Of a stretch of 64,000 bases of DNA, positions 55,507-63,788 are shown in pieces. Both the position numbers and the translations under genes were made by a program. How positions within the stretch are numbered: position 1 is the first letter of the stretch; every line of letters starts with the position of its first letter. This stretch comes from Acidimangrovimonas sediminis (GTDB lineage Bacteria; Pseudomonadota; Alphaproteobacteria; Rhodobacterales; Rhodobacteraceae): assembly GCF_002871005.1 (NCBI RefSeq), contig NZ_PHSN01000016.1:62001-126000 (forward strand), in the 5' to 3' direction. The notes beneath the pieces are model-generated. The model worked only from the letters and a program-made list of their open reading frames with translations. It ran no database searches and was not told the DNA's origin.

Positions 55507-55851
55507 ATGATGGTTCCCTGCTGTCCGGTCCTGCCGCGCCGGTCGGGTCCCTGTATGGCGGAAATGCCGCGAGGTGGCAACAAAGCGCTCCCGGGGACCG
55601 GCCCGCCCCCGGGTATGTTACCGCTACCATAAAATCAAGCCCGGGCATGCAGGCGGCGTGCATCGGTGTTGCCCCCCGTGTCGGGCGCCCTGCCCGGCCT
55701 GGCGGCAGCGGCGGAACCGGTACCGGCCCGTCACCAGGCCTTGCGCCCGATTGTCGGCGGACGGGGCGGGCGCCCTCCCCCACTGGCACATCCCGGGATT
55801 TCGGCGTATGCCCGCGCCCCTGAATGGCAGCCGTACTGCAAGGGGAAAGCG
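55507..55851. other. Divergent region between pyk and the N-formylglutamate amidohydrolase-family gene
   Basis: 345 bases without a supported gene. It contains an AT-rich patch (55614-55636) with a LacI-type palindrome and is otherwise GC-rich. AAGGGGAAAGCG just before 55852 is the ribosome binding site of the right-hand gene. Confidence 0.55.
55615..55630. promoter_or_regulatory. LacI-family-type operator upstream of pyk
   Basis: ATGTTACCGCTACCAT is palindromic at six of eight pairs around a central CG, the hallmark of LacI-family sites. It resembles what I recall of the CceR (central carbon regulator) motif of Rhodobacter sphaeroides; this identification is from memory. Confidence 0.4.
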
Positions 55852-56604
55852 ATGAATTACCGGCCCTTCGAGATCGTGGGCGAGGACCGCCCGGGCCGCT
55901 GGTTGATCACCTGCGACCATGCCGCGAACACGGTGCCCGATTTTGTCGCCGGCGGCGATCTGGGGATCGCGCCCGAGGATATGGCGCGCCACATCGCCTA
56001 TGACGTCGGCGCCGCTGGCGTCACCCGCGCGCTGGCGGAGGCGCTGGATTGTCCCGCCGTCCTGTCGAATTTCTCGCGCCTCGTGATCGACCCGAACCGC
56101 GGCGAGGACGACCCGACGCTGGTGATGCAGCTCTATGACGGGACGATCATCCCCGCCAACCGCGCCGCCACCGAGGCGGAGGTGGAGGAACGCCTCGAGC
56201 GGCTCTACCGCCCTTACCATGCGGCCTATGAACGCCTTGCGTCGCGGCCCGGCACGGTGATCGTGGCTATCCACAGCTTCACCCCGCAGCTCAAGGGCCG
56301 GCCGCCGCGCCCGTGGGAGGTGGCCGTGCTCTACTCCCACCGCGACGAACGCTTCTCGCGTCCGCTGATCGAGGCATTGCGGTCCGGCGGCACGCTCTGC
56401 GTCGGCGACAACGAGCCCTACAGCGGCCACCTGCCGGGGGATTCCATCGACCGCCACGCCCTGACGCCGGACCGGCCCAATACCCTGATCGAGGTGCGCA
56501 ACGACCTGATCCGCAACGATGCGGACCAGCAGGCCTGGGGCCGACGCCTGGCGCCCGTACTGGAGGCGGTGCTTGACGCAGCGCGGGTCGGGGGCCAGTT
56601 CTAG
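55852..56604 (+). CDS. N-formylglutamate amidohydrolase family protein
   Basis: A 250-residue zinc hydrolase of the FGase/HutG2-like family (LITCDHAANTVPDF, HIAYDVGAAGVTRALAEAL, NFSRLVIDPNR, VIVAIHSFTPQL). The conserved Asp/His residues of the metal site are present. Family members remove the formyl group from N-formyl-L-glutamate, but many homologues outside hut operons act on unknown N-acyl substrates. No hut genes are near. DUF1244 follows after 35 bases in the same direction. Confidence 0.85.
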   Translation: MNYRPFEIVGEDRPGRWLITCDHAANTVPDFVAGGDLGIAPEDMARHIAYDVGAAGVTRALAEALDCPAVLSNFSRLVIDPNRGEDDPTLVMQLYDGTIIPANRAATEAEVEERLERLYRPYHAAYERLASRPGTVIVAIHSFTPQLKGRPPRPWEVAVLYSHRDERFSRPLIEALRSGGTLCVGDNEPYSGHLPGDSIDRHALTPDRPNTLIEVRNDLIRNDADQQAWGRRLAPVLEAVLDAARVGGQF

Positions 56605-56639
56605 ACTTGGGACGTACCCGCGCCGGAAGGAGGCCCGCC

Positions 56640-56969
56640 ATGGACAAGATCGACGCCGCCACGCAGACTGAGCTTGAGGCCGCGGCCTTCCGCGCGCTGC
56701 GCGAGCACCTGATGGACAAGCGGCCCGAGGTGCAGAACATCGACCTGATGAACCTAGCAGGCTTCTGCCGCAACTGCCTGAGCCGCTGGTATCAGGAGGC
56801 CGCCAACGCCCGCGGCATCGAGATGTCGAAGGACGAGGCGCGAGAGGTCTTCTACGGCATGCCCTACGACACCTGGCGCGCGCAGAACCAGACCGAGGCC
56901 GACGGCACCAAGCAGGAGGCCTTTGCGAAGGCCTTCCGCGAGAACGTGGGCGACGCGCCCAAAGGCTGA
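56640..56969 (+). CDS. DUF1244 protein
   Basis: A 109-residue soluble protein of DUF1244 (SMc04008-like): AAFRALREHLMDKRPEVQNIDLMNLAGFCRNCLSRWY core with a conserved CRNC pair that could bind a metal or be redox active, then MSKDEAREVFYGMPYDTW. The function is unknown. GGAAGGAGG lies well placed before the ATG. It is probably in an operon with the preceding amidohydrolase-family gene. Confidence 0.88.
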   Translation: MDKIDAATQTELEAAAFRALREHLMDKRPEVQNIDLMNLAGFCRNCLSRWYQEAANARGIEMSKDEAREVFYGMPYDTWRAQNQTEADGTKQEAFAKAFRENVGDAPKG

Positions 56970-57045
56970 GGCCCCGCGCGGCGTGGAGTGCAAGACCCTC
57001 GGCCGGATCCGGGAGCTCCTTTCCGCGGCGGCGCGTCGCTGCCGC

Positions 57046-57077
57046 CACGAAACAGCGCGGGATCGACCCGTTTCGTG
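57046..57077. promoter_or_regulatory. Inverted repeat CACGAAAC-N16-GTTTCGTG upstream of the hemolysin III gene
   Basis: Perfect eight-base arms (57046-57053, 57070-57077), with an inner CGGG/CCCG that could extend a stem-loop. It ends 33 bases before the hemolysin III ATG, so it lies in the promoter or leader. Confidence 0.5.
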
Positions 57078-57110
57078 TTAAGGTGAAGCGACTCTCCGGG
57101 GGAGCGGGAC

Positions 57111-57761
57111 ATGAGCGCAACGCCACGCACCAGCTATAGCCGCGCCGAGAGGGTGAGCGACGCGATCGTGCATATCTCGGGCGTGGCCGCGATGGCCGTG
57201 GCGGTGCCCGTGCTGATCGGCCTGACGATCTGGCGCGGCGCGGATCCGCTGACGATCACGGCGGTCGCGATCTACGGGACGACGCTTCTTGCGATGCTGG
57301 GGTTCTCGGCGCTTTACAACACGCTGGGACAACGGCGCTGGCATGGATTGCTGCGCCGGCTCGACCATTCCGCGATCTACGCCAAGATCGCCGGCACCTA
57401 CACGCCCTTCACCCTGATCCCCGGCACCCATGGCGGCCTTCTGGCCGCGCTGTGGATCACCGCCGCGGCGGGCATGGTACTGAAACTGATCTCGCCCGGC
57501 CGGCTGCGCTGGCTGGCACTGGCGCTCTACCTCGGGATGGGCTGGGCCGGGATTGCGGCGGGCGGAGCACTGCTGGCCCCGCTGTCACCCGCCGTCATCG
57601 CCCTGATCATCATCGGCGGGGCGACCTATACCGCCGGCGTGGTCTTCTACCTGGTCGAGCGGATGCCGTTCCACTACACGCTCTGGCACGTCTTCGTGCT
57701 GGCGGCGAGCGCGGTGTTCTACGCCGCCGTCACCACACTGGTGGTTCAGAGCACGGCATGA
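57111..57761 (+). CDS. Hemolysin III family (PAQR-like) membrane protein
   Basis: A 216-residue seven-helix protein. The conserved N-terminal Glu and Ser/Asp/His motif RVSDAIVHISG, the DHSAIYAKIAGTYTPF block and HYTLWHVFVLAASAVFY, with its His pair, are the PAQR/YqfA hallmarks and may hold zinc. Despite the name, cytolysis is not implied. Its 3' flank carries the REP-like palindromes. Confidence 0.92.
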   Translation: MSATPRTSYSRAERVSDAIVHISGVAAMAVAVPVLIGLTIWRGADPLTITAVAIYGTTLLAMLGFSALYNTLGQRRWHGLLRRLDHSAIYAKIAGTYTPFTLIPGTHGGLLAALWITAAAGMVLKLISPGRLRWLALALYLGMGWAGIAAGGALLAPLSPAVIALIIIGGATYTAGVVFYLVERMPFHYTLWHVFVLAASAVFYAAVTTLVVQSTA

Positions 57762-57771
57762 GGCGCCTTCA

Positions 57772-57841
57772 GGGTGCGATTGATCGCACCCGCAGGGCGC
57801 AGGGCAGGTAGAGCTAGGGTGCGATCAATCGCACCCTAGCT
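57772..57841. repeat. Pair of inverted REP-like palindromes
   Basis: Unit 1: GGGTGCGAT-TG-ATCGCACCC (57772-57791). Unit 2: AGCTAGGGTGCGAT-CA-ATCGCACCCTAGCT (57812-57841), a perfect palindrome with 14-base arms. The 20-base cores are exact reverse complements of each other (centre TG against CA). They lie between the convergent hemolysin III and D-amino acid aminotransferase genes, in the place where BIME-type elements occur. Confidence 0.9.
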
Positions 57842-57864
57842 TCGCGGTCTTCAGATCACTGCCC

Positions 57865-58725
57865 TCAGATCGCGGTCTTCAGGCTCTCGTCGATGTAGAT
57901 CTCGCGCAGCCGCGCCGCGATCGGGCCCGGCTTGCCGCTGCCCACCGCCGTGCCGTCGACCTCGACCACCGGCATCACGAAGGCCGAAGCCGAGGTGAAG
58001 AACGCCTCGTCCGCCGCCTTGGCCTCGTCGATGGTGAAGGCACGCTCCTCCACTTCCATCTGCGCCTCGCGGGCGAACCGCAGAACGGCGGCCCGGGTGA
58101 TGCCGTGCAGGATGTCGTTCGACAGGTTGCGGGTGATGATCTTGCCGCCCTTGACGATGTAGGCGTTGTTCGACGTGCCCTCGGTCACCTTGCCGTCCTC
58201 GACCATCCAGGCGTCGTCCGCGCCGGCCTGCTTGGCCATCATCTTGGCCATGGACGGGTAGAGCAGTTGCACCGTCTTGATGTCACGCCGGCCCCAGCGG
58301 ATATCTTCGAGCGAGATCACCCTGATCCCGGTCTTCGCCGTCGGGTTGTCGGCCAGCCCCGGCTTCGACTGGGTAAAGAGCACGAGCGTCGGCTTCACGT
58401 CCGGCCCCGGGAAGGCGAAGTCGCGGTCGCCCGGGTTGCCGCGGGTGACCTGCAGGTAGATCATGCCCTCGTCGATCGCGTTCTTCGCCACCAGTTCGCG
58501 GTGAATCGCCAGCAGCTCTTCCTCGGTGCAGGGCGACGCCATGTCCAGTTCGGACAGCGAACGTTTCAGCCGCGCGGCATGTCCCGCGAAATCCAGCAGC
58601 TTGCCGCCAAGGACCGAGGTCACCTCGTAGACCGCGTCGGCCATCAGGAAGCCGCGGTCGAAGATCGAGACCTTGGCCTCTTCCTCGGGCATGTACTGGC
58701 CGTTGACATAGACAATGCGGCTCAT
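57865..58725 (-). CDS. dat: D-amino acid aminotransferase (class IV PLP)
   Basis: A 286-residue fold-type IV aminotransferase: IVYVNGQYMPEEEAKVSIFDRGFLMADAVYE start, PLP Lys in RRDIKTVQLLYPSMAK, and the phosphate-binding EGTSNNAYIV. RRDIKTVQLL is of the D-amino-acid type rather than the branched-chain type. It interconverts D-alanine plus 2-oxoglutarate with pyruvate plus D-glutamate. It is downstream of dgcA by 63 bases on the same strand, completing a cluster of three genes of D-amino-acid handling. Confidence 0.88.
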   Translation of the reverse strand: MSRIVYVNGQYMPEEEAKVSIFDRGFLMADAVYEVTSVLGGKLLDFAGHAARLKRSLSELDMASPCTEEELLAIHRELVAKNAIDEGMIYLQVTRGNPGDRDFAFPGPDVKPTLVLFTQSKPGLADNPTAKTGIRVISLEDIRWGRRDIKTVQLLYPSMAKMMAKQAGADDAWMVEDGKVTEGTSNNAYIVKGGKIITRNLSNDILHGITRAAVLRFAREAQMEVEERAFTIDEAKAADEAFFTSASAFVMPVVEVDGTAVGSGKPGPIAARLREIYIDESLKTAI

Positions 58726-58788
58726 TCTTTCGGTCCCTTCCAGATCAGATCCATTGCCGGGCGGTGCCCGGTCCGTGATGTCGCGCCA

Positions 58789-59754
58789 TCAGCCCCAGAG
58801 CGCCGCCGGCGGCGGATGCACCCCCGCCGCGTCGTAATTGAGCGGCGCGGGGCGGTCTTCGGCCAGCAGCAGCGGCCCGTCAAGATCGACGTAATCGGCA
58901 CCCTGCGCCAGCAGCACCGCCGGCGCCATCGCCAGCGATGAGCCCACCATGCAGCCGACGAAGATGCCATAGCCCTGTGCCCGGGCAAGATCGCGCATCG
59001 CCAGCGCCTCGGTCAGGCCACCGGTCTTGTCGAGCTTGATGTTGACCATGTCGTACTTGCCCGCCAGGTCGGCCAGCGTGGCGCGGTCATGGGCGCTCTC
59101 GTCGGCGCAGATCGGGACGGGGCGGTCGATCTCGGCCAGCGCCTCGTCGGCGCCGGCGGGCAGCGGCTGTTCGACCAGCGCGACGCCAAGACGTTCGAGA
59201 TGCGGCACGAGATCGGCGTAGATCTCGGTCGTCCAGCCCTCGTTCGCGTCGATGATGATGCGGGCATTCGGCGCGCCCGCGCGCACGGCGGCAAGGCGGT
59301 GCAGGTCGTCCGGCGTGCCAAGCTTGATCTTAAGCAGCGGCCGGTGGGCGTTCTTCGCCGCCTCCGCGCGCATCTTGTCCGGATCGTCGAGCGACAGCGT
59401 GTAGGCGGTGATCATCGGTTGCGGCGCGGGCAGGCCCGCAAGGTCCCACACCCGTTTGCCGGCGCGCTTGGCCTCCCAGTCCCACAGGGCGCAATCGACC
59501 GCGTTGCGCGCGGCCCCGGCGTGCAGAGCCTGCTGAAGCTCCATCCGGTCGATGCCCGCGGGCAGGCCCTCGATTTCGGCGGTGACGCTTTCCAGCGTCT
59601 CGTTGTAGCGCGCATAGGGCACGCATTCGCCCTGCCCCACGATCCCGTCACGCTCGATCCGGACGGTGAGAACCTTCGCCTCGGTGCGCGATCCGCGCGA
59701 GATGGTGACGGCCTGGGCAAGGCGGAAGGTGTCGGCGGTGACGGTCAGGGTCAT
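58789..59754 (-). CDS. dgcA: Enolase-superfamily racemase, N-acetyl-D-glutamate racemase DgcA-type
   Basis: A 321-residue muconate-lactonising/dipeptide-epimerase-like enzyme. The acid/base Lys pair lies in LLKIKLG and NIKLDKTGG; metal ligands are in IIDANEGW, VEQPLP and CADESAHD; GCMVGSSLAM closes the barrel. By sequence alone it would be called L-Ala-D/L-Glu epimerase. The gene immediately upstream is a DgcN-type protein, the partner in the recently described D-glutamate catabolic route, where DgcA racemises N-acetyl-D-glutamate to the L form. The DgcA reading depends on that context. Confidence 0.85.
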   Translation of the reverse strand: MTLTVTADTFRLAQAVTISRGSRTEAKVLTVRIERDGIVGQGECVPYARYNETLESVTAEIEGLPAGIDRMELQQALHAGAARNAVDCALWDWEAKRAGKRVWDLAGLPAPQPMITAYTLSLDDPDKMRAEAAKNAHRPLLKIKLGTPDDLHRLAAVRAGAPNARIIIDANEGWTTEIYADLVPHLERLGVALVEQPLPAGADEALAEIDRPVPICADESAHDRATLADLAGKYDMVNIKLDKTGGLTEALAMRDLARAQGYGIFVGCMVGSSLAMAPAVLLAQGADYVDLDGPLLLAEDRPAPLNYDAAGVHPPPAALWG

Positions 59755-59836
59755 GGTCTACTCCGGTATCACCCCGGCGCCCGCCGGTGCCCCGTCGTCG
59801 CGACGACGAGACGCCGGAAGGCGCGCGAGGAGGGTC

Positions 59837-60838
59837 TCAGATCGCGGCCAGCGCGTCGACCAGCCGGCCCGCACCATGGCGGAACGGATCGACGGCGGGA
59901 AGCCCCATCCGGCTCTCGACCTCCGCGAGGTAGGTCTTGGCCTCCTCCTCGCTCATGTGCTGGGTATTGACCGAAATGCCCACCACCTTGCACGCCGGGT
60001 TGGCGACCTTGGCCAGTTCCAGCGCCACGTCGCGCAGCGCTTCCAGCGTCGGCAGCTTGTAACCCGGCAGGCCGCGCATGTGATCGCGCGTCGGCTCGTG
60101 GCACAGGATCAGCGCATCCGGCTGGCCGCCATGCACAAGCGCCATGGTCACGCCGGAATACGAGACGTGGAACAGGCTGCCCTGCCCCTCGATCAGGTCC
60201 CAGTGGTCGGCGTCATTGTCGGGCGTCAGCCACTCGATCGAGCCGGCCATGAAGTCGGCGATCACGGCGTCCAGCGGCACGCCCTCGCCGGTGATCAGGA
60301 TGCCGGTCTGGCCGGTCGCGCGGAACGACGACTTCATGCCGCGGGCCCGCATCTCCTTGTCCATCGCCAGCGCGGTGTACATCTTGCCGACCGAGCAGTC
60401 GGTGCCGACGGCCAGGCAGCGCTTGCCCGTCCGCTTCTCGCCGTTGGCGATCGGGTATTTCACGCTGGGCACCCGCACGTCGTGCAGGGTGCGGCCGTTG
60501 GCCTTGGCGGTGCTCACCAGGTCGGCCTCGTCGCGCAGCAGGTTGTGCAGGCCCGATGCCAGGTCGAAGCCGACCTCCAGCGCCTCGCGCAGGACCTGCT
60601 TCCATTTCTCCGAGATCACGCCCCCACGGTTCGCCACGCCGATCACCAGCGTCCGTGCGCCCTTGGCATAGGCCTCTTCCAGCGTCATGTCGGGCAGCTT
60701 CATGTCGGCCTTGCAGCCGTCCATGCGGAACTGACCCAGCGCGTATTCGGGGCGCCAGTCCTTGATGCCCTGCGCGACCTTCGCGGCAAGCCCGTCCGGC
60801 GCGTCGCCGAGGAAGAGAAGATAGGGGGTCTCGATCAT
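59837..60838 (-). CDS. dgcN: DUF1611 protein, D-glutamate N-acetyltransferase DgcN-type
   Basis: A 333-residue DUF1611 protein. An N-terminal domain (about 1-125) precedes a P-loop-like C-terminal domain with GTDCSVGKMYTALA and later LIEGQGSLFHVSYSG and LCHEPTRDHMRG. Family members were long annotated as hypothetical; DgcN was reported to acetylate D-glutamate. AGGAGG precedes ATG 60838. It is the first gene of dgcN-dgcA-dat and is divergent from mcl1 across 268 bases, which must contain its promoter. Confidence 0.85.
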   Translation of the reverse strand: MIETPYLLFLGDAPDGLAAKVAQGIKDWRPEYALGQFRMDGCKADMKLPDMTLEEAYAKGARTLVIGVANRGGVISEKWKQVLREALEVGFDLASGLHNLLRDEADLVSTAKANGRTLHDVRVPSVKYPIANGEKRTGKRCLAVGTDCSVGKMYTALAMDKEMRARGMKSSFRATGQTGILITGEGVPLDAVIADFMAGSIEWLTPDNDADHWDLIEGQGSLFHVSYSGVTMALVHGGQPDALILCHEPTRDHMRGLPGYKLPTLEALRDVALELAKVANPACKVVGISVNTQHMSEEEAKTYLAEVESRMGLPAVDPFRHGAGRLVDALAAI

Positions 60839-61106
60839 GTATGGCCTCCTGTTGCGTTGGCGGAAGAATGCGTCAGCATTTTCAGAATGTCTTGGGTTTG
60901 TCGGCGCAGCTCAGGGCGAACGGCGGAAAGATCGTGCGCCATGCGGGCATTTTGTCGAAGATTTGTGCGACCTCTCCGCCACGCGGGCACGAGTCGTGCC
61001 GCAGCGCGGCAGGATTGCTGCGTCGCAACGGGGCGCTTGCACCACCGCGCGCAACATTCTATCACGCAATGCAGTTCCAGAGAAATTTCCTTGCCAAGAG
61101 GTCCCG

Positions 61107-62066
61107 ATGAGCTTCCGCATCCAGCCCCAACCCCCTGCCCGTCCGAACCGCTGCCAGCTGTTCGGCCCCGGCTCGCGTCCGGCGATCTTCGAGAAGATGG
61201 CGGCATCGGCGGCTGACGTGATCAATCTCGACCTCGAGGATTCGGTGTCTCCCTCTGACAAGGATAGCGCGCGGGCCAACATTATCGAGGCGACGCGCGA
61301 CATCGACTGGGGGGCGAAGACGCTCAGCGTGCGGATCAACGGCCTCGATACGCCGTATTGGTACCGCGACGTGGTGGACCTGCTGGAAAAGGCGGGGCCC
61401 CGGCTCGACATGATCATGATCCCCAAGGTGGGCTGCGCGGCCGATGTCTATGCCGTCGACGCGCTCGCCACGGCGGTGGAGCGGGCCACGGGCCGGGAAA
61501 CGCCCATCGCCTTCGAGGTGATCATCGAATCCGCCGCCGGCATCGCCCATGTCGAGGAGATCGCCGCCGCCTCGCCCCGGCTGGAGGCGATGAGCCTCGG
61601 CGCGGCGGATTTTGCGGCCTCGATGGGGATGCAGACCACCGGCATCGGCGGGACGCAGGAGAATTACTACATGCTGCATGACGGGGCGAAGCACTGGTCC
61701 GACCCCTGGCATTGGGCCCAGGCCGCGATCGTCGCCGCCTGCCGAACCCATGGCGTGCTGCCGGTCGACGGCCCCTTCGGAGACTTCTCGGACGACGCGG
61801 GCTTCCGCGCACAGGCCTTCCGCTCGGCCACGCTGGGCATGGTCGGCAAATGGGCGATCCATCCCAAGCAGGTGGCGCTTGCCAACGAGGTGTTCACCCC
61901 GTCCGAGGCCGCAGTCGCCGAGGCGCGGGAGATTCTCGCCGCCATGGAAGAAGCCAAGGCCCGGGGCGAGGGTGCGACCGTCTACAATGGTCGCCTCGTC
62001 GACATCGCCTCGATCAAGCAGGCCGAGGTGGTGGTGCGTCAGGCCGAAATGATTGCAGCAAAATAA
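61107..62066 (+). CDS. mcl1: L-malyl-CoA/beta-methylmalyl-CoA lyase
   Basis: A 319-residue CitE/HpcH-fold lyase that cleaves (3S)-malyl-CoA and beta-methylmalyl-CoA to glyoxylate plus acetyl- or propionyl-CoA, the last C-C cleavage of the ethylmalonyl-CoA pathway. MSFRIQPQPPARPNRCQLFG, NLDLEDSVSP, EVIIESAAGI and MQTTGIGGTQENYYMLHDG match the Rhodobacter enzyme nearly residue for residue from memory. ATG 61107. With phaA-phaB in the window it points to acetate growth by this pathway, not the glyoxylate shunt. Confidence 0.95.
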   Translation: MSFRIQPQPPARPNRCQLFGPGSRPAIFEKMAASAADVINLDLEDSVSPSDKDSARANIIEATRDIDWGAKTLSVRINGLDTPYWYRDVVDLLEKAGPRLDMIMIPKVGCAADVYAVDALATAVERATGRETPIAFEVIIESAAGIAHVEEIAAASPRLEAMSLGAADFAASMGMQTTGIGGTQENYYMLHDGAKHWSDPWHWAQAAIVAACRTHGVLPVDGPFGDFSDDAGFRAQAFRSATLGMVGKWAIHPKQVALANEVFTPSEAAVAEAREILAAMEEAKARGEGATVYNGRLVDIASIKQAEVVVRQAEMIAAK

Positions 62067-62600
62067 AGGGCATGGCGGGGTGCACGTGAAAATTGTGTTA
62101 ACGTAGCGAAACCAGGTGTTGACGCACGGCATCAAAATTGTGCAAGTCTTGTGAATGCGCGCGCCAAATTGCCGCATCCATCGAATCCCGGTCCGAGGGA
62201 GAGGAGGCCCGAGGACTCGTGGGAGGAGAGCACGCCCCGGGTAATTCCGGGGCGTCGCTCCTTTCCGGGGCCGGATCTGCGACGCGTAGCGCCGGTGCCC
62301 CCTGATCGGGCAACGCTATCGTGATCGCCCCGGCCGCACCGGCGCTGACCTGCCCTCGCCCGGACCGACCCACAACCCACACGTGCAGACCAGTCCGCAT
62401 CCCGCGCCGTGGGCGCGCGTGCGCCCCGTCCCGCCTGGCCCGGGCGGCGCCCGGTGGCCCTTCTGCATCGCACCTCACTTCCGTCACGATACCTGCGGGG
62501 CGCGCCCCCGAAACGCCGCCGCAGCGTTCCCGGCGTTGCAAATGCTGGCCGCGGCGGTCATATAGCCCAGACGCCAAGGAAGCCGGGAGTGGAGCCGGGC
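62067..62600. other. 534-base gap between mcl1 and accA
   Basis: No gene I can support. The first 100 bases are AT-richer (AAAATTGTGTTAACG, CATCAAAATTGTGC) and may carry a promoter. A purine-rich stretch (GAGGGAGAGGAGG) precedes a strong stem-loop at 62232. The rest is GC-rich and open in the accA frame, but its translation is Pro/Arg-rich and not protein-like. A long structured accA leader is possible. Confidence 0.5.
62232..62255 (+). terminator. Strong stem-loop in the mcl1-accA gap
   Basis: ACGCCCCGG (62232-62240), loop GTAATT, CCGGGGCGT (62247-62255). The stem extends by four more pairs past a one-base bulge (GAGC with GCTC), followed by CCTTTCC. It could terminate mcl1 transcripts or attenuate accA. 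Confidence 0.55.
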
Positions 62601-63560
62601 ATGAACTACCTCGAATTCGAGAAACCGCTTGCCGAGATCGAGGGCAAGGCAGAAGAACTGCGGGCGATGGCCCGCACCAACGACGGCATGGACGTCGAGA
62701 AGGAAGCCGCCGCGCTGGACAAGAAGGCGGCGGCGCTGCTTTCCGAGATCTACAAGGGGCTGACACCATGGCAGAAATGCCAGGTCGCGCGGCACCCCGA
62801 ACGGCCCCATTGCCGCGACTACATCGAGGCGCTGTTCACCGAATTCACACCGCTCGCCGGCGATCGGAACTTTGCCGACGATCACGCGGTGATGGGCGGG
62901 CTCGCCCGATTCGACGACATGCCGGTGGTGGTGATCGGGCACGAGAAGGGCAACGACACCAAGAGCCGGATCGAACGGAATTTCGGCATGGCGCGGCCTG
63001 AAGGGTACCGCAAGGCGATCCGCCTGATGGACCTGGCGCACCGCTTCGGTCTGCCGGTGGTGACGCTGGTCGACACGCCCGGCGCCTACCCCGGCAAGGG
63101 CGCCGAGGAGCGCGGCCAGTCCGAGGCGATCGCGCGGTCGACCGCCAAGTGCCTCGAGATCGGCGTGCCGCTGGTGTCGGTCGTGATCGGCGAAGGCGGA
63201 TCGGGCGGCGCGGTTGCCTTCGCCACGGCGAACAAGGTGCTGATGCTGGAGCATTCGATCTATTCGGTGATCTCGCCCGAGGGCTGCGCCTCGATCCTGT
63301 GGAAGGACGCCGAGAAGATGCGCGAGGCTGCCGAAGCGCTGCGGCTGACGGCGCAGGACCTTCTGAAGCTGGGCGTCATCGACCAGGTGATCGCGGAACC
63401 CAAGGGCGGCGCACAGCGCGACCCGCAGGCGGCGATCGCGGCGGTGGGCAAGGCGATCGGCGGGGTTCTCAAGGACCTCAAGGGCAAGAAGCCCGAGAAG
63501 CTGGTCAAGGACCGCCGGCAGAAATATCTCGACATGGGATCCAAGGGGCTGGCGGCCTGA
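62601..63560 (+). CDS. accA: Acetyl-CoA carboxylase carboxyltransferase subunit alpha
   Basis: A 319-residue AccA, which with AccD transfers CO2 from biotin carrier to acetyl-CoA to make malonyl-CoA. [16 protein letters not shown] start, [13 protein letters not shown], the carboxyltransferase core [23 protein letters not shown] and the oxyanion motif GEGGSGGA are all present. ATG 62601 gives the usual family length; the open frame extends upstream but is not conserved-looking. A short GC hairpin (63576-63598) follows. Confidence 0.97.
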   Translation: MNYLEFEKPLAEIEGKAEELRAMARTNDGMDVEKEAAALDKKAAALLSEIYKGLTPWQKCQVARHPERPHCRDYIEALFTEFTPLAGDRNFADDHAVMGGLARFDDMPVVVIGHEKGNDTKSRIERNFGMARPEGYRKAIRLMDLAHRFGLPVVTLVDTPGAYPGKGAEERGQSEAIARSTAKCLEIGVPLVSVVIGEGGSGGAVAFATANKVLMLEHSIYSVISPEGCASILWKDAEKMREAAEALRLTAQDLLKLGVIDQVIAEPKGGAQRDPQAAIAAVGKAIGGVLKDLKGKKPEKLVKDRRQKYLDMGSKGLAA

Positions 63561-63695
63561 CCGCCCGCTTCCCGGCCCGCGGCCCTTGTGACCGCGGGCA
63601 CATCCCCTGTGCAGCGCCGCCCGATGGGGCCGAGCGCGGCTTGGGGCGGGATCCCGTGCGACGGGCGGAGAACTCCCAACCCTTTAACTTATAGA

Positions 63696-63714
63696 GATTT
63701 TTCGCCGAAAAATC
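63696..63714. repeat. 19-bp perfect palindrome GATTTTTCG-C-CGAAAAATC
   Basis: Nine-base arms around one C. It differs from the 33314-33332 palindrome by one substitution per arm plus the centre, so the two form a small family. Confidence 0.85.
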
Positions 63715-63788
63715 GTATCCGGCCTTGATCCGCCGGGTGTGGCTACCGCGTGCGGCGCAGGGGCCTCCTGTATCTCCGGCCCCTTTAA

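Noticed and set aside
62112-62128. TTGAC…ATCAA as an FNR-type site upstream of accA
   Set aside because: The half-sites are three bases too far apart for TTGAT-N4-ATCAA.
62409-62600. N-terminal extension of accA
   Set aside because: The added residues are Arg/Pro-rich and unlike AccA; the 319-residue form has the normal family length.
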